A stretch of DNA of 64,000 nt from Caprimulgus europaeus (taxonomy: Eukaryota > Chordata > Aves > Caprimulgiformes > Caprimulgidae), in the NCBI GenBank assembly GCA_907165065.1, contig OU015524.1:31558795-31622794 (forward strand). Reading direction: 5' to 3'. The position numbers and the translations under genes are program-made. This document shows, one piece after another, positions 1 to 11,831 of the stretch (the stretch's first letter is position 1; every line of letters starts with the position of its first letter). Under the pieces are notes generated by a model. That model worked only from the letters and a program-made list of their open reading frames with translations, searched no databases and was not told the origin of the DNA.

Positions 1-2861
1 TGGCCAGTTGCACCCTTGGATACTTGCTGGGCATAGGCCCCTCATGGAGATTTTAGCACTCCAGTTCCCTAGGCAGGCTCTTGTCTCTTGTTGACGGGCA
101 CATGTCTGCTGAGCAAAATGGAGAAGGGTCTCTGCCAAGTGAGAGCACAAATACCCATTTGCTTACTGGGGAAACCAGCTCCCCCCCCAATACTCCTCCC
201 ACCCAAGCCACCAAGCTGCCTGCTGAAGGTTTCTGTGCTGTGGTAGCTGTCCCTGGAAAACCTCAGCCCTTGGTCTGAATAATTCCTGACACAAGACTTT
301 GTCCAGAGTTTCCTCAGCGTGGGGAAGGATCCCAAGTGTAGCCAAGGTGGGAATGCCTCTGTCTATTAAAAACTATCCCAAACATCTGGCTCCAGACATT
401 GTTTTATTTAGCATTGCTTTTATTGGATTTCATGGCAAGGGCTAACCAGCCTTCAGCCTGGCCATAGCAGCCAGAAGAGGGACTGTCATGTCTGTCTCTC
501 TTCTGCTTCCTTAAAGGAAAGAATTTTTATCACTGCCTGCTTTTTAATAAATTCCTGCCATGTATGGCCCTGCACCCATTCAATCATGTAAGTACTCGCA
601 GAATAGATGTTGTGGAGTAACCAAGAGCTCTGTTATCCAGACAACACCGTGAAAGTAGTGTGGCTGGTGAGTCAGGAGGCTGACATCCTATTTTCAGCAA
701 TGTCCTTGCTTTGTGGTCTGATGTGGGTTGTGGGTCTGGTTTAAGAATGGCAGAGTGGGGAGGGAGAGAAAGGAGGTTAGGAGTGAGGTGCAGACCAGTG
801 ACCGGCTGCCCCTGGGACAGCCTGGCCCAGAGGTGGTGCCTGTGGCTGGTGATGCCATGGTTCAAGGGGCTTGGAAGTGGCAAGGCATGTTTCACAGAGA
901 GGGGGACAGGTTTGGTGACTTTTGGATCACACTTGGGTGATGGAGCAGAGAGAGGGGGGTAGGGGATGGCACAGGGTCACAGTGACTCGGCCACTGTTTT
1001 CTGGCAGGGCTTCAAGTTCAAGATGGCAGATCAGGCATGTCCTTTACCACCATAACCAGGCCCACTGCAGTTGCTCCCTGCTCCCTTCCACTCACGTGGC
1101 TGTGGGAACCTGGCACCCATTCCTTCTTCCAGTCCCCAGAGTTGTAATCCTCTTTTCCCACACACCTCTCCCATAGTACACCCGCTTCCCGTGCTTGGCT
1201 TCCACAGCTGGGGCGGTTTGTCCAGAGGCAAGCACAGCGTGTCAGCATGCGCTCGCAGCCTGCTCATGCCAGGGTAATTAATACTCACTTTGCAGTTTTA
1301 ATTTGGATTCCCTTTAAGTTGAAAGCAGCGTGCTGCTCTGAGCCAGCCTGCCTGGCCGGAGGGAATTGGGTTGCCCTGGCCTCATACAAACTGGGAGCTT
1401 TACATGCCCAAGTACGCACCACGCGCAGGCTCCGTGAGAAGCATGGTACCTGGGGTTCCTGCCCTGAAGGGAGGAGGGCTGTGAGGGCAGCTGGTTGTGA
1501 TCCCTCTAGAATGAGGGAAGATGTTCCTGCCACAGAGGAGAGGGCTAGAAAGGGGAAGGTGGGGAGGAAGAAGAAGACAAGGTAGTGTTGCTTGTGTACA
1601 GACAGACCAAAACTACAAAGGACTCTACTCGGATGTAGTTGAGAGATTTAAGGCTAGATTGTGCCTTGCCTGTGTCTGCTTGCTTGGAGCTCCTCTCATG
1701 CCTGTTTTTCCTCCTGCTCAGGTGCTCACAGACTCTGGGGTGTGTGCAGGAGCTGCTGCAGGTGTGTGCAGGGAAGCAGAGGCCATTTCATATCAGAAGA
1801 GAAAGTGGGGACAAGATGCAGCTTAGTAGTAGGGGTTGTGGGTTCATGCTCTTGTTCCTAAGAGATTTGTGTGGCCTTCAGAGCATGGCCTTCACTGAGA
1901 CACTGGAACAATGAGTCTCCCCAGTTGGCCACAGAGCACTGACAGCCTGTACCTCTGAGTGACCCATCTGTCCCTTTTCATTGTGGAGTCTCCTTCCTAA
2001 TCAAAGCTTGCAGTCAGCCTTCTCAAAGACACATCTCCAAGACCTGAGAGAAAGAGGAGAAGAAAGGCTTATTACACTGGTGCCAGCAAGGACCCATATC
2101 TGAAACTGACCTATTTCTGCTTTTGGGCAAGTGACCAGCAAGCATCTGCTAGGCCCTTTGAAGTACCTTCCAAAAAAGTTCAGTGTTGTCTGGTGGCACC
2201 TCTCTAAGTCTGGTAGTTGCCATCTGACAACTCTGCACACACATTTGCAGATGTTTGATAGATTTAAAATTTTTTTTTTTTTCCTTGCTAAGAGGAACAG
2301 TGATGTGTTTGTAAATGGAACTGGTCTTTGCAGTGTGGTTGCATTGAAGGCAGTAGATGTTAAGCAGCCATATGTTGGTGGAGGAAAAAAGGCCTTTCAG
2401 CCTTTTAGGGAAGGGTAACGGAGAACACAGAAGAATGGTACTAGCTGCAAAGTTTTGTTCTTCCTTGTTAGAACAGTTGGAGTTGATTTCTTGTAAGAGA
2501 ATGAAGAAGAATACTCTTAAAATGAAGTTCTGCTGTGTTGTATCTTTTAGCTATCCCTTGAAATTAAACTGTATGAACCTGGAGATGGAGGAGAGACTTT
2601 CAGGAGGGAAGGGGTTTGCCTTTGAAAAGTTATTCTTTGAGCTGCTCCACATCTGTGACTACAGTAAATTGTCAGAGGCCCTATTGGAGTTAATGAAGAG
2701 GCAGTTAAATGTGAATTGCTGCTACACTGGAGGAGCTGGTCCTGCTTGTCAGTGATTATTTCTTGAAAATTGCCTGAAGTGAGACTGTAACTGAAAGGAA
2801 ATCACCTCTCATCAGAAGGTTGGAACACCTAGATGTTAGTTCATCCTGACTACCTGACTGT

Positions 2862-2935
2862 GCACAGGAGAAACTGAGGCAGAGATGATGGACAGTGGCT
2901 TGATCAAGACAGTGTCCAGAATTACAGACGTAGCC
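2862..2935 (+). repeat. MIR/CORE-SINE-like remnant
   Basis: The segment contains GAGAAACTGAGGCAGAGA, followed by a degraded TGRCTTGATCAAG-type block and a CCAGGAGAAGG-type end. This is the order seen in the conserved part of MIR-type SINEs. Divergence is high, so the exact family and ends are uncertain. Confidence 0.35.
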
Positions 2936-3283
2936 AGGAGAAGGCCTGGAGGTCCCCTTCCCTTGCTCACATTTTACATATCAAAGTTGAAGTGTCACCA
3001 AGTTTCTTTTCTAACCACCTGGCAAGGGTGAGAGGAACAAGGGCAAAGTGGAAATTAAAAGCAGTGTACCTGTTAACGCTCCACTGTGGAGTCAGACAGC
3101 CTTTCCAGTCCCTGTGCCCTGCCTGAATATCGGTGCTACCTCTGGCTCTGTCCACTCCTGGGCAAGGCAGCTGTCTCATGAGCAGGCAGCATAGCAGGCA
3201 GGCGTCTGTCTTTGCCAAGGCTCTTCTGGGGATTTATTCCTTTCCACACAGGGTGGTGGTGGGAATCGGATGTGTCTTTACAA

Positions 3284-3330
3284 CTTGCAATTACATGGTG
3301 CCTTTCATCCCAAAGGACTTTTAACAAGTG
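3284..3330 (+). repeat. Ancient amniote SINE-like remnant
   Basis: TGGTGCCTTTCATCCCAAAG followed by GACTTTTAACAA matches the common ancient amniote repeat motif (a CCTTTCATCC block, then a CAAAGCACTTTACAAA-type block). A second copy with the same layout lies at about 40.2 kb. Only this core is recognisable. Confidence 0.35.
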
Positions 3331-6300
3331 AGTCTACAGGCTGCAAAGGGATCATTCACCCACCACTGCGAGGCATCCACCACTGGAAGGCTGCATCTTT
3401 TCAACAGAGCTCGGCAGCGTTTCCCAACTGCTGGGGTAGGAAAGAAGGGACTCCTGTGCTGGATTGGCCCTGAGTAGGGGATGTGTTGTCAGAATGCACA
3501 AGCTGATCTGGGTTTGAATCCCACCAGGATACTAGAGCTGTTATGAAAGAGGACCAAAGAGTATTAAGCAGGGCTTAGTTTCGTGTCACCCCTAGCACAC
3601 CACTCCCTTCTAAGACATTGTTGTGTTAGGTAACTTCATTTTCCCCATCCTGTGGGGATTGTCATTCCCACAGCTGAAAGCATGCTTGGAGCTATGCTTG
3701 CCTTTGCTATGTCTGAAGAAGAGAACTGTGCTTTTGTGGAATCAGGAGTCCAAAATTATTTCACAATCTGCATTTGGGATATTTTCCCAGACTTTATGGG
3801 GGTAAGGGACAGGTTTTTGGGAGGAATGTGGGTTTGTGTTAGTAGATTTATCCCTTACATATGTTTTCCTTGCTGAAATGTACTGTTATGTTACAGACTG
3901 ACTTATGGAGCAGTTGCCCATTTCTCTGTTTTCTGAGGGCTGCTGATGAGACTGAAATTTTGCATTTCTTCTTTGGTATTTAATCTCACTGGTCTTCTTT
4001 GAGGCACCTGCATCCAGTCGCTATCTGTACCATCTTTAGGTGTGCTTCTTTGTTAATGTGTTTCAGATATGTTTCAAGCCTGGTTGCTTATTTACCACAT
4101 GTATTTAGTGGTAATAATACAATTGGTGACCACAGTAGAGGTTTGCGGGAGAGCTTACGTAGGTGTGCGCATACAAGGGAAGAAGCGTGTGTCTGGGTGC
4201 GTGCGGACAAGGGTGTGTGACCAAGGCGTTCTGCACATAGCTGTTTGAAACCTGTTAACACAAGCTAACTCCCTTAGGAGCTCATCTAAATCAAATGAGG
4301 TGTGCAATGAGGCAGCACAGGTGTCTGCAGGTACTGAAACTACTTTCTGCTCCAGGCAGTTGTATGAGCAAGTGATGAGCTATGGTCCGTTGAACTGTCC
4401 CATGGATGCCGGTGGAATTCGGGCCCTGCTTGCCTTGAATTACAATGTGAGCAGACAAGATTTGTGTGAGCAGGGACAGCTCTCCTTATGATTTCCAAGT
4501 CAGGAGGAGGTCTGTGTGTGCATGGAGGGGTGTGGACAAGTGACCACGTGTACTGGGGAGAGCGTGTGAGAGCAGGTGAGCGTGTGCAAGTGAGCATGGG
4601 TGTGTGTGACAGAGCATGCATCCGAGCACGTGTGCCCTCCTGCCAGCAGCAGAGTGCTTGTATATCAGGCAGTTCTCCAGCTGTGTAAATAAATTGCTTA
4701 ACAAATTGAAGGCTCTGGTTAATGATTGCCATTAGCACAGGGCCCATATTAGGCTCCATTTTGTGTAAGTTACCCAGCTGCCCAAATGCCATTAGAATGA
4801 ACGCACCAGCCTTTAATGTCAAGTGTGGAGTGTTTGCGCTCCAAGGAGCCTCTGCAGGAGCTGGCCTGGGGTTGCTCAGCAGGGGCTGTCAAGCAGGTTT
4901 GTGGTGAGCTCCCCGGGGCCCTGCTGCAGTAGCAGCAACTCTAACAGCCTTCTGTAGTCAAAACCATGTCCCAGGTGTCACAGGCTGGTGCTGGGCACCC
5001 AAGAGGAAGGGCAGGCTGGCTAGGACACTTGCCCAGGCTATAGGGAGGCAGCTGGCCCAAGCGAGGGGTGGGAGGAACACATTCTCCTCTCTGGCAGCCG
5101 GCCCTATCCGTCTTTTTTCTGGGAATACATCTACAGAGCTTTGCCTTGTGCTACTCATCAGAGCCAGACCACCACATGCTGTGATCCCAAATGGTGTCGT
5201 GGACTAAGCCAGATCAGGCCTGGTCATCCCTAGAACAATACAAGCTCCAAACTAAACATGCTGTTCTGCAAGAAGAGAGTGGAGTACTTTGGTGCCGGTG
5301 CTTTCTTTCCTCCCTCAAGTTCCCTAGCAGATGTGCTGCCCTGTCAGTCATGGAGTAGGTGTAAGACAGACCCATACTGCTCAGGGTTATAAGTGACTGC
5401 AGATCGATCAGGGTGTTCCCATGAATGAGGGCAGTGGCGTTACTGCCTTTCCTGTTACTGCCTACAGGACACAGGGCCCTTCTCGCCCTGCCCTCGCCTG
5501 CTGTTGTGGTGGCTGCGCTGTTGAAAGCCAGCCATCATCTTGTGGCCACTTGAGAGGTGCTGTGATGAAGAGGTGTGGTTGGGTGCGGTTTGAGCCTTAC
5601 TTGCAGCTGCCTCACCACCCGTGAATCTCTGCACCCTCCCGTGTCTTCTCATATCCCTATCCTTTGCTGCAGCCTTTGTTCTGTGCCTGTCTCCCTTGCT
5701 GTGCCCTGGGAAGGCTCTCTGCCCCACACATTTGCCCCAGAAGAAGGCCCAGAGAGAAACCCCAGGGTCCCTTCCCACCCAAAGCCTGGTGAGTTTTATG
5801 GATGACTTTCATCTGTCCTCTGGACCTGTCTTTTCTGAGCCTCTTCTCCATCTGCCTACCGCCAGAAATGAACTGATTCAGCTGCCTTCCCTAATCCTGT
5901 CTGGCATTTCAAAATGGAGGGGACTGCCAGGTTCTTTGTTCCCATTCCCTCTTGGCACTGGCAGGGGACCTTCTCTGCTCTGGAGAAGGACAAATGTGCT
6001 GATTTATTCTGCCCCTTAGCTTTGAATAGGGGTTGCTATGTTACCCTCCAGCTCTGAGACTTGCCAGAGCATACACCATATATAACCCCACAGCAGGTGG
6101 CTATTGAGTAAAGACCCTTAAATCTGCCTCTCTTGTTTCTTATGCTGCTGGCCAAGGTGTCAGAGGGATGTAGCAGGGCACGATTTGCTGGCTGAAACTC
6201 CAGGTACAGCTGATGCCAAGCACCATGTTGGCATTTTCCATTCTCGAGTGCCCATCTTAATTTGCAGGCGAGGTACCAACTAGGCAGGAACACACTGCCC

Positions 6301-7954
6301 ACGCTGGCTTTTAAAGAGGCCCTTTCTGACATGAAGACTGCCCCATGGGGCTGAGCTGTGACCAAGATCCTGGTGGCAGAGTTTCCAGGTCCTGCTGCAG
6401 TGACTGCATCACCCAGGGCCTGGCTTGGATACTTCCGTAGTGCTCTCTAATTTGGCAGGACTGTTTGGGTAAGCCTGGCCATTTGAGCAGCTTTCTGGGA
6501 AAAGTTGCATGTGCTTGTCCTGTGATGACAAGTCAAAACCCGGCCAGGACGGAGGCAGGTGGTATCAAAATATCATGTTGCTGTGCTGGTATGTGGTTGC
6601 AGCTGTCTCATAGACTGGACTTTAAAGTGCCAAAATGAACCGCTCTCTTAGAGGAGACAGAAGAGTTGGTACTTGTTCCTGAAAAGCCTAATTCTTTGAG
6701 GAACAGTCCTTTAGTGCAGACTGAGCAAGGGAAGCCCTGGTCTTGCTAGGGTGAGAAGGCCTAGAAGAGGCAGCAGGGATGCACATAACACCAGAGCCCA
6801 GGCTAGATCTCTTCTCACTGGGCTTTTTCCAGCCTCCATGAAAACAATAGTAAAGCTCTTCCCAGCAGTGATGGGAGTGAGATGAGGGCGGGGGACACTT
6901 GCATGTGTTTCTGAGTTGCTGTGTTCTCCAGCATGTGGCACTTAGTATATCACACCTATCCCTGGGGAGTGAACTCTGCAGGAGTTAAATACTCTGCTGG
7001 CCCATAGAGCAGTGAGACCTCCTCTCCTGGCCAAAGAGTGTCTACAAAGCAGCTGCCTCACTGGTGCTTCTGCTTGCTTAAGGAAAGAAACCAAAGTTCT
7101 CTAACAGTAAATGGAAAACACTTCCTGTTTAACAGAGTGGAATCACTTCTTTGGCACCATAATTCCTCAGGGATCCACAGTCTCAGCACAGCCTAGTGGA
7201 GAACAGCATTTCTGTCCTGTCACGCAGTGCAGGGAGCGCACAGGTACTTCTGGCCTCCTTACTCTGTATCTGTTCTGACCATGCTCTGAACTCTAGGAGC
7301 AAAAGGGGAGAGAGTAGTCTTTGGTGGCCGTGGTACAAATCAGGCTCTAAGGCCTTCAGGTGGGATCTTTTTGCTCTGGGCATCTCCTAGCCATTCCTTG
7401 TTGAACTGTGGAGTCTGAAGCCAAAACTCTGGAGAGTTTCAGTGTGTCAGATTAAGAAAGGATGATTTATAAATCCTTACTGGAGAGCTTTTGAAAAACA
7501 GTACAGAAGAATGAGTCTTCAGAGATGAAGACCTGGTTTATCTCCTTGCTCTAAAATTGTAGTAGATCCTCCTTCAAGACCAAGTGAATCTGAATTTAGC
7601 TTTTCCATGTGATACCTTCTGGCAGCAATGCTGTTCTGACTCTGGGACTCTAAATGTGACATAGATATCCTGTTTCATTTATCTGAGTGGCTACAGATGC
7701 TATGGGTTGTGGTTCTGCGGATCCCAGGGACCTCAGTCTTGGAGCGGGGGTGCATGCTTTTTTCTTCAGGGGTGGGAGCGAGGGAATGAGCTTTACTACT
7801 TATGTAAGTGCCATCTGCTGTGAGTACAAGCATGACCATCTCGTCAAGGAGATGTAATTGCACCAGAGAGGGATGTGACAAAGTACTTGAGCAAGAACTT
7901 CACTGTTTGCAGCTTACGAGCACTGACTTCATCCTTCTTTTTATTCCCCTGCAG

Positions 7955-8083
7955 AGCATCAACGGAGGCCGCCCACCACCCCACTTTGTGTATGATCCAT
8001 CCACCTTTGCCTTCCGTTCCCTCAGCACCTTGAAGCCACTGAGCCCAATAGCTCCAGTGGAAGAACCGTCATGTGCCTACTGA
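7955..8083 (+). CDS. Terminal coding exon of an unidentified plus-strand gene
   Basis: An excellent acceptor (pyrimidine tract from about 7928 ending CCCCTGCAG) is followed by 42 codons and a TGA at 8081-8083. The peptide is proline- and serine-rich: it begins SINGGRPPPHFVYDP, continues through FAFRSLSTLKPLSP and ends VEEPSCAY. It has no membrane segment or recognisable domain and reads like a disordered cytoplasmic tail or C-terminus. If the exon starts right after the CAG it is in phase 0. I do not recognise the family. About 2.3 kb of likely 3' UTR follows, ending at a cluster of AATAAA signals, which supports a true last exon. Upstream exons are not visible in the 7.9 kb to the left, so the preceding intron is long or its exons are too short to see. 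Confidence 0.6.
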   Translation, partial: SINGGRPPPHFVYDPSTFAFRSLSTLKPLSPIAPVEEPSCAY

Positions 8084-10405
8084 AGGAGTTTCTCCAAAAA
8101 CCTCAGGAACTATCAGCCACCCACCTGCCTGGCAGGGAGAAGGGGAGGTGGTGATACCCAAGGGGATGGGTGGGAGAAGAAGGGGACAATGGCACATCTT
8201 TGCAATACAGCCTCTCTGGCAGCAGGAAACATGTGGCTTTGCAGCAGTACCTGATTTCATACCGTCACCACACCTGAATAGTGGCAAAGGGTGAGATTTT
8301 TGTCTTTCAAGACAGAACAAACCAGTCAGGTCCACAAACTGTAAGGGCAGCCACCAAAGCAGTGTCAAACATGTGGATGGTGGTAGTTGATATCCCTGAG
8401 GGGTACAGGGGTTAGTATGGCCTACATGGCAGCAGGGATGAGTGGTCAGGGTGTGAAACCAAGCCCAGTCAGTTTCCCAAGACTACCTATGTCTCCAGTG
8501 CTTTGCTATAGAGCTGCCTCTTCTCCCCCTCAGAAGTGACCTCAGGACTGGAGACAGAGGCCACACAGGACTGCCCACAGAGCAAGAAAATCCCTCTCTG
8601 AGACTGTAACAATTGCATTCACTTCAGGCTCTCTGGAGTGGAAGTCCCTAGGAGAGGGAAGTGGGAGGGTGTAACTGGTAAATCTAGCTGCATGGTCCAG
8701 CTGGTCTGCCAGCAACCAAGTGCTATCATCTAAAATGGGGTTGAAAGGGGTTGTAGATCAGAGGTGAGAATAAAATTCTAGAACAGGGGGTCTGTGTTCA
8801 GCCATCTAAGGAAACACAGCACCCACCCTCAGTCCTCTCAGCAGCATCAGAGAGAAGAACCTAGGGGAGTGACGTGTGCTCTTGGGTCTCCTCTCTGCTG
8901 AGGCTGTCTGTGTTCTGGGATATGCAGCACTTCTCCACAACATTGTCCCAGAACCCTGCTGCCCTAACATGATGCTGAAGGTAACTGGCATCACCAGACT
9001 CAACCAAATCTAATGTCTCCAGCAAGCATTCCATTTCTGTGTTATGTTGGCTATTAAATTCATGTGGACCCCCTTGTATTAGTAGGACAAGTATTCCCAG
9101 ATGTAGCATAGTGGCAGAAAGGGGTCTCTGTTTTGTAGCCACTTGCTGTTGGTGGAAGAAACAGGAAGGGAGTTTAGGTGAAACTGTGGGACCTTTTTCC
9201 ATAGACAGTCCTAAGTTTGGACCATGCCAGGCCTTGCTGCCACTGGAGTTTGACTAGGATCTGGCCTTGAGGCATGTATGTGCTTTGTGCTACAAGGCAA
9301 CAGCTAGTAGAACGAGCCCTGACCTCTCTCAGGGAGGCAGAGGAGCAAGGCATGTCCCCTTGCTGCACCTGGTGGAGAGAGTAACCTCTTTATCTAGGCA
9401 TTTTCCACCTTGAGCTTGTATCTGGCTGGGTGCAAGGGGGAATGAGTAGTTTACTACTTGTCTGGATCAAGAGGAGCAACTGTGAGTAATATAAAATAAT
9501 TGTTATTTTAAAAATCTGCTCCAGAGTGGAGGTCTTTGATGCTACTCTTTGGATGAGACCAATGGTCAGTCTGGCTGCCAGTAGGAGGCCACAGTGATGA
9601 TGGTTCACTGGTGCTTTCTGGGCCCTTCATTGAGACTCCTGGGGAAAGCCCAAAGGCTGTCTAGGCCTAGGGACCTGAGTCCCCCACCCCCCTGCTTCCT
9701 GCCTCCCCAGCCTCCTCTCATTCAGCCAGTCAGAGCAGCTGGGCAAGGTGGTGAGAGGACATCTGTCCTGATGCTCCCCATCTCTACCTGCTATTTGGCT
9801 CCAGATGATTGCATCTGGGCCACCCCCTGTGCCAGCACCACCTCCAAGGGGTCACTTGGGTTTGCTGGTGAGGTGCCTCTGGCAGAGCATCGTGGTTCCC
9901 TGCAAGAAGTCCCTTCTTCCAATAGTGTCCAATTCCTCTGCTGATTCCTCCTGCCCCTGCAGAGACTCTGCCTATCTCGTTTTGATGGCACACCTCAGCT
10001 TTTTAACTGCTGCCAGATCAAGCTGACCAGTGCAGGACAGGAAGCATCACCCCTTCAGACCAAATTCCAAATGCTCAGAAGGGACTGCTGCAGCCTGGTA
10101 CCCATCTGAAGAGGTGTGTTCCCCAGGTAGATGGATGGGGCAGCAGCCCCCCGTGTGGCCCTGTGTCCCCAGGCTTTGCTCAGCAAGAGCTGCCGAGGTG
10201 CTTGGCCCCAGAGACATGTTTCTGCCAGCCTGTGAGCGTGGCAGGCTGCCTTCCCCTGTGTGGGTGTGGGGAACAGAGATGTCCTGCCGGTATCGTTGCC
10301 TTTTAGTACTTTTGTAACTTTTCTCTATCTTTTCTTTTTTAATCAGAAGGAAAAAAAAATAAAATAAAAGAACCCCCAATGAAATAAAGTATAACAGCTG
10401 CTCTA
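8084..10405 (+). other. Probable 3' UTR of the gene ending at 8083
   Basis: No coding exon is apparent between the TGA at 8081-8083 and a cluster of poly(A) signals: AATAAA at 10358-10363, 10363-10368 and 10383-10388. An earlier AATAAA at 8769-8774 could give a short isoform. The sequence is unique-looking, without CR1 or LTR. Assignment as UTR is inferred from position. Confidence 0.45.
10358..10388 (+). terminator. Poly(A) signal cluster
   Basis: Three AATAAA hexamers lie within 31 bases, embedded in an A-rich tract, about 2.3 kb after the plus-strand stop codon. This is the most likely 3' processing region of the gene whose last exon is 7955-8083. It is also partly a simple A-rich repeat, so one or more hexamers may be fortuitous. 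Confidence 0.45.
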
Positions 10406-11664
10406 TTCAGTCTTCTGGTGGGTCCCATGCATTTGCCATCTTCTTGGTGTTTGTGGGCAGGGGTATAGGAGGGGATGGAGTAGGGTGAGATGTCACAGCA
10501 CTGCCTGTCCCAAGAAAATGGCTTTGAAAACAAACTGGCAAGAGCTTTTCTAACATGAGTGCCAGGTGCTTTGCATGTAAGAGGAGCTCCCTGTGCAGCT
10601 TCTCCCTTTGAGGCTAGGCCTGGTATGGTATATCGGCCCTCTCTGGTGCTTCCCTCACCAAGAAGATGCTTTGGCTTTTGAGTGACCTGCTTATTGCTTG
10701 GGCGGTGAACGTGACCTAGCTGGAGGTCTCCATCCTCCCAAAACAGAAGGGTAGGTGACCACATAGCTGGTCTTTGGCTTATAATTTTTGCCTCAGTAAG
10801 TCTTACATTTGTATCCCAAGATTTTCAGCAGCCCTTTTGCTCCTCCATAGCATAACTCTAGCTCACTCCTTCCTCTCATCTTGCTGTAAAAGCCCCACCC
10901 CTTGCTATCTCCTTGAGGTAATTCCTGTCTCTTCCCCTTGGTCCTAGCTCTGTATCTTAACCAGCATCGTACAAGGCTATTACCTATGTCCCCTTTTCCA
11001 AGGCCTCCCAAGAGATAGTTGTTCAAATTCCCTTAACAGTCCTACTTTAACTCATTCCCAGGGGGCCTTTTCTGCTCTTCCCTCCAAGCTCTGATCTCCT
11101 CTAGGCTTCCTGCCATCTCTCTTATCTTGAAATCCTCCCCTCTCTGTCAGCTGCAACTCATTGTTAATTGGCCTCAGCCTGTTTTTCAAGGATTGTAAGG
11201 TGGACGTGCTGGCTCCCCCGAGCCCTTTGCTCTTGTACCTCCTATACAGAATTGCCTTTCACCTCTGTGATGGTTCTTCCAAAACAGTCTGATGGTTCCA
11301 TGCACTCACCTCTGGGGCCCCGGATGCTGTTCCAAGACATGGTGACCACTGTGCCTCCACAAACTCTGATTATCTGTAATCTCCTGCCAGGCCAAGCTTG
11401 CTTGTAAGGATATAAATGCATGGAGAGGGATGTGTTGACCTTGTATCGGCCAGGCTGTAGGCACGGACACCTCGTGCTGAAGCCAGAGCACAGCAGGCAG
11501 GAGGGCAGAAAGCTGGTGTAAAGCTTTGCAGCGTGCAGTCAGCTACTCAGCCAGGGTGAGCTGGGGCACAGAGATGCTTCTGCTGCTCCCAGGGCTTTAG
11601 TCTGGGCCCCTGGCTTGAGTTTGGGTTCAATCAATTGTGCCCACCCCTCATCTCTCCCTACAAG
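10406..11664. other. Gene-free stretch
   Basis: I see no feature here apart from chance open frames and pyrimidine-rich blocks at about 10.80-11.15 kb. It separates the presumed 3' UTR from the coding-like exon that begins at 11665. Confidence 0.4.
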
Positions 11665-11831
11665 CTGGGTCTCCGAATTAGCAACAAAGCGGATTTTTTT
11701 CTGGGAAAACACGATGATAAGCCTTGGTATGGCGACAACTCTGAAGCTAAAAGAAAACAGGTTCATGGTATTCACGAAGATTTTCTGGGACGCTTTTCAG
11801 CTGTGGTTACCAGTGTTGCTGACAAAGAAGG
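11665..11831 (+). CDS. Candidate internal coding exon, family unidentified
   Basis: A 167-bp open segment follows a pyrimidine-rich acceptor (CTCTCCCTACAAG) and ends at a GAAGG/GTAAGG donor. It encodes 55 residues plus two bases. The peptide has a very protein-like composition, with segments LGLRISNKADFFLGK, KPWYGDNSEAKRKQ and IHEDFLGRFSAVVTSV. Aromatic, charged and glycine residues are balanced as in a folded domain, and neighbouring frames lack this character. If it follows phase 0 it ends in phase 2. It lies about 1.3 kb beyond the probable 3' end of the 7955-8083 gene, so it would belong to a second plus-strand gene, to a longer isoform, or to a decayed gene. No partner exon could be recognised in the 36 kb to the right. 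Confidence 0.5.

Larger units (their letters stand above)
1..7954. other. Non-coding stretch, intron or flank of a plus-strand gene
   Basis: I see no convincing coding exon here. Open frames are short, and those with chance AG/GT borders lack protein-like content. Since 7955 begins a terminal exon with a strong acceptor, the sequence immediately left of it is most likely intron of that gene; how far the intron extends cannot be told. Contents include a T-run near 2266, MIR-like remnants at about 2.86 and 3.28 kb, a TG-rich stretch at about 4500-4625, and an AT-rich block at 4683-4830 that resembles a conserved non-coding element. Moderately GC-rich by eye. Confidence 0.5.

Noticed and set aside
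3674..3801. Open segment with acceptor-like CCCACAG and donor-like GGGG/GTAAGG
   Set aside because: The peptide has no family resemblance and the flanking text has an ancient-repeat look. Without a partner exon the borders are easily due to chance.
4500..4625. TG-rich stretch that might be a satellite or regulatory repeat
   Set aside because: No fixed unit could be found; it is degraded low-complexity sequence.
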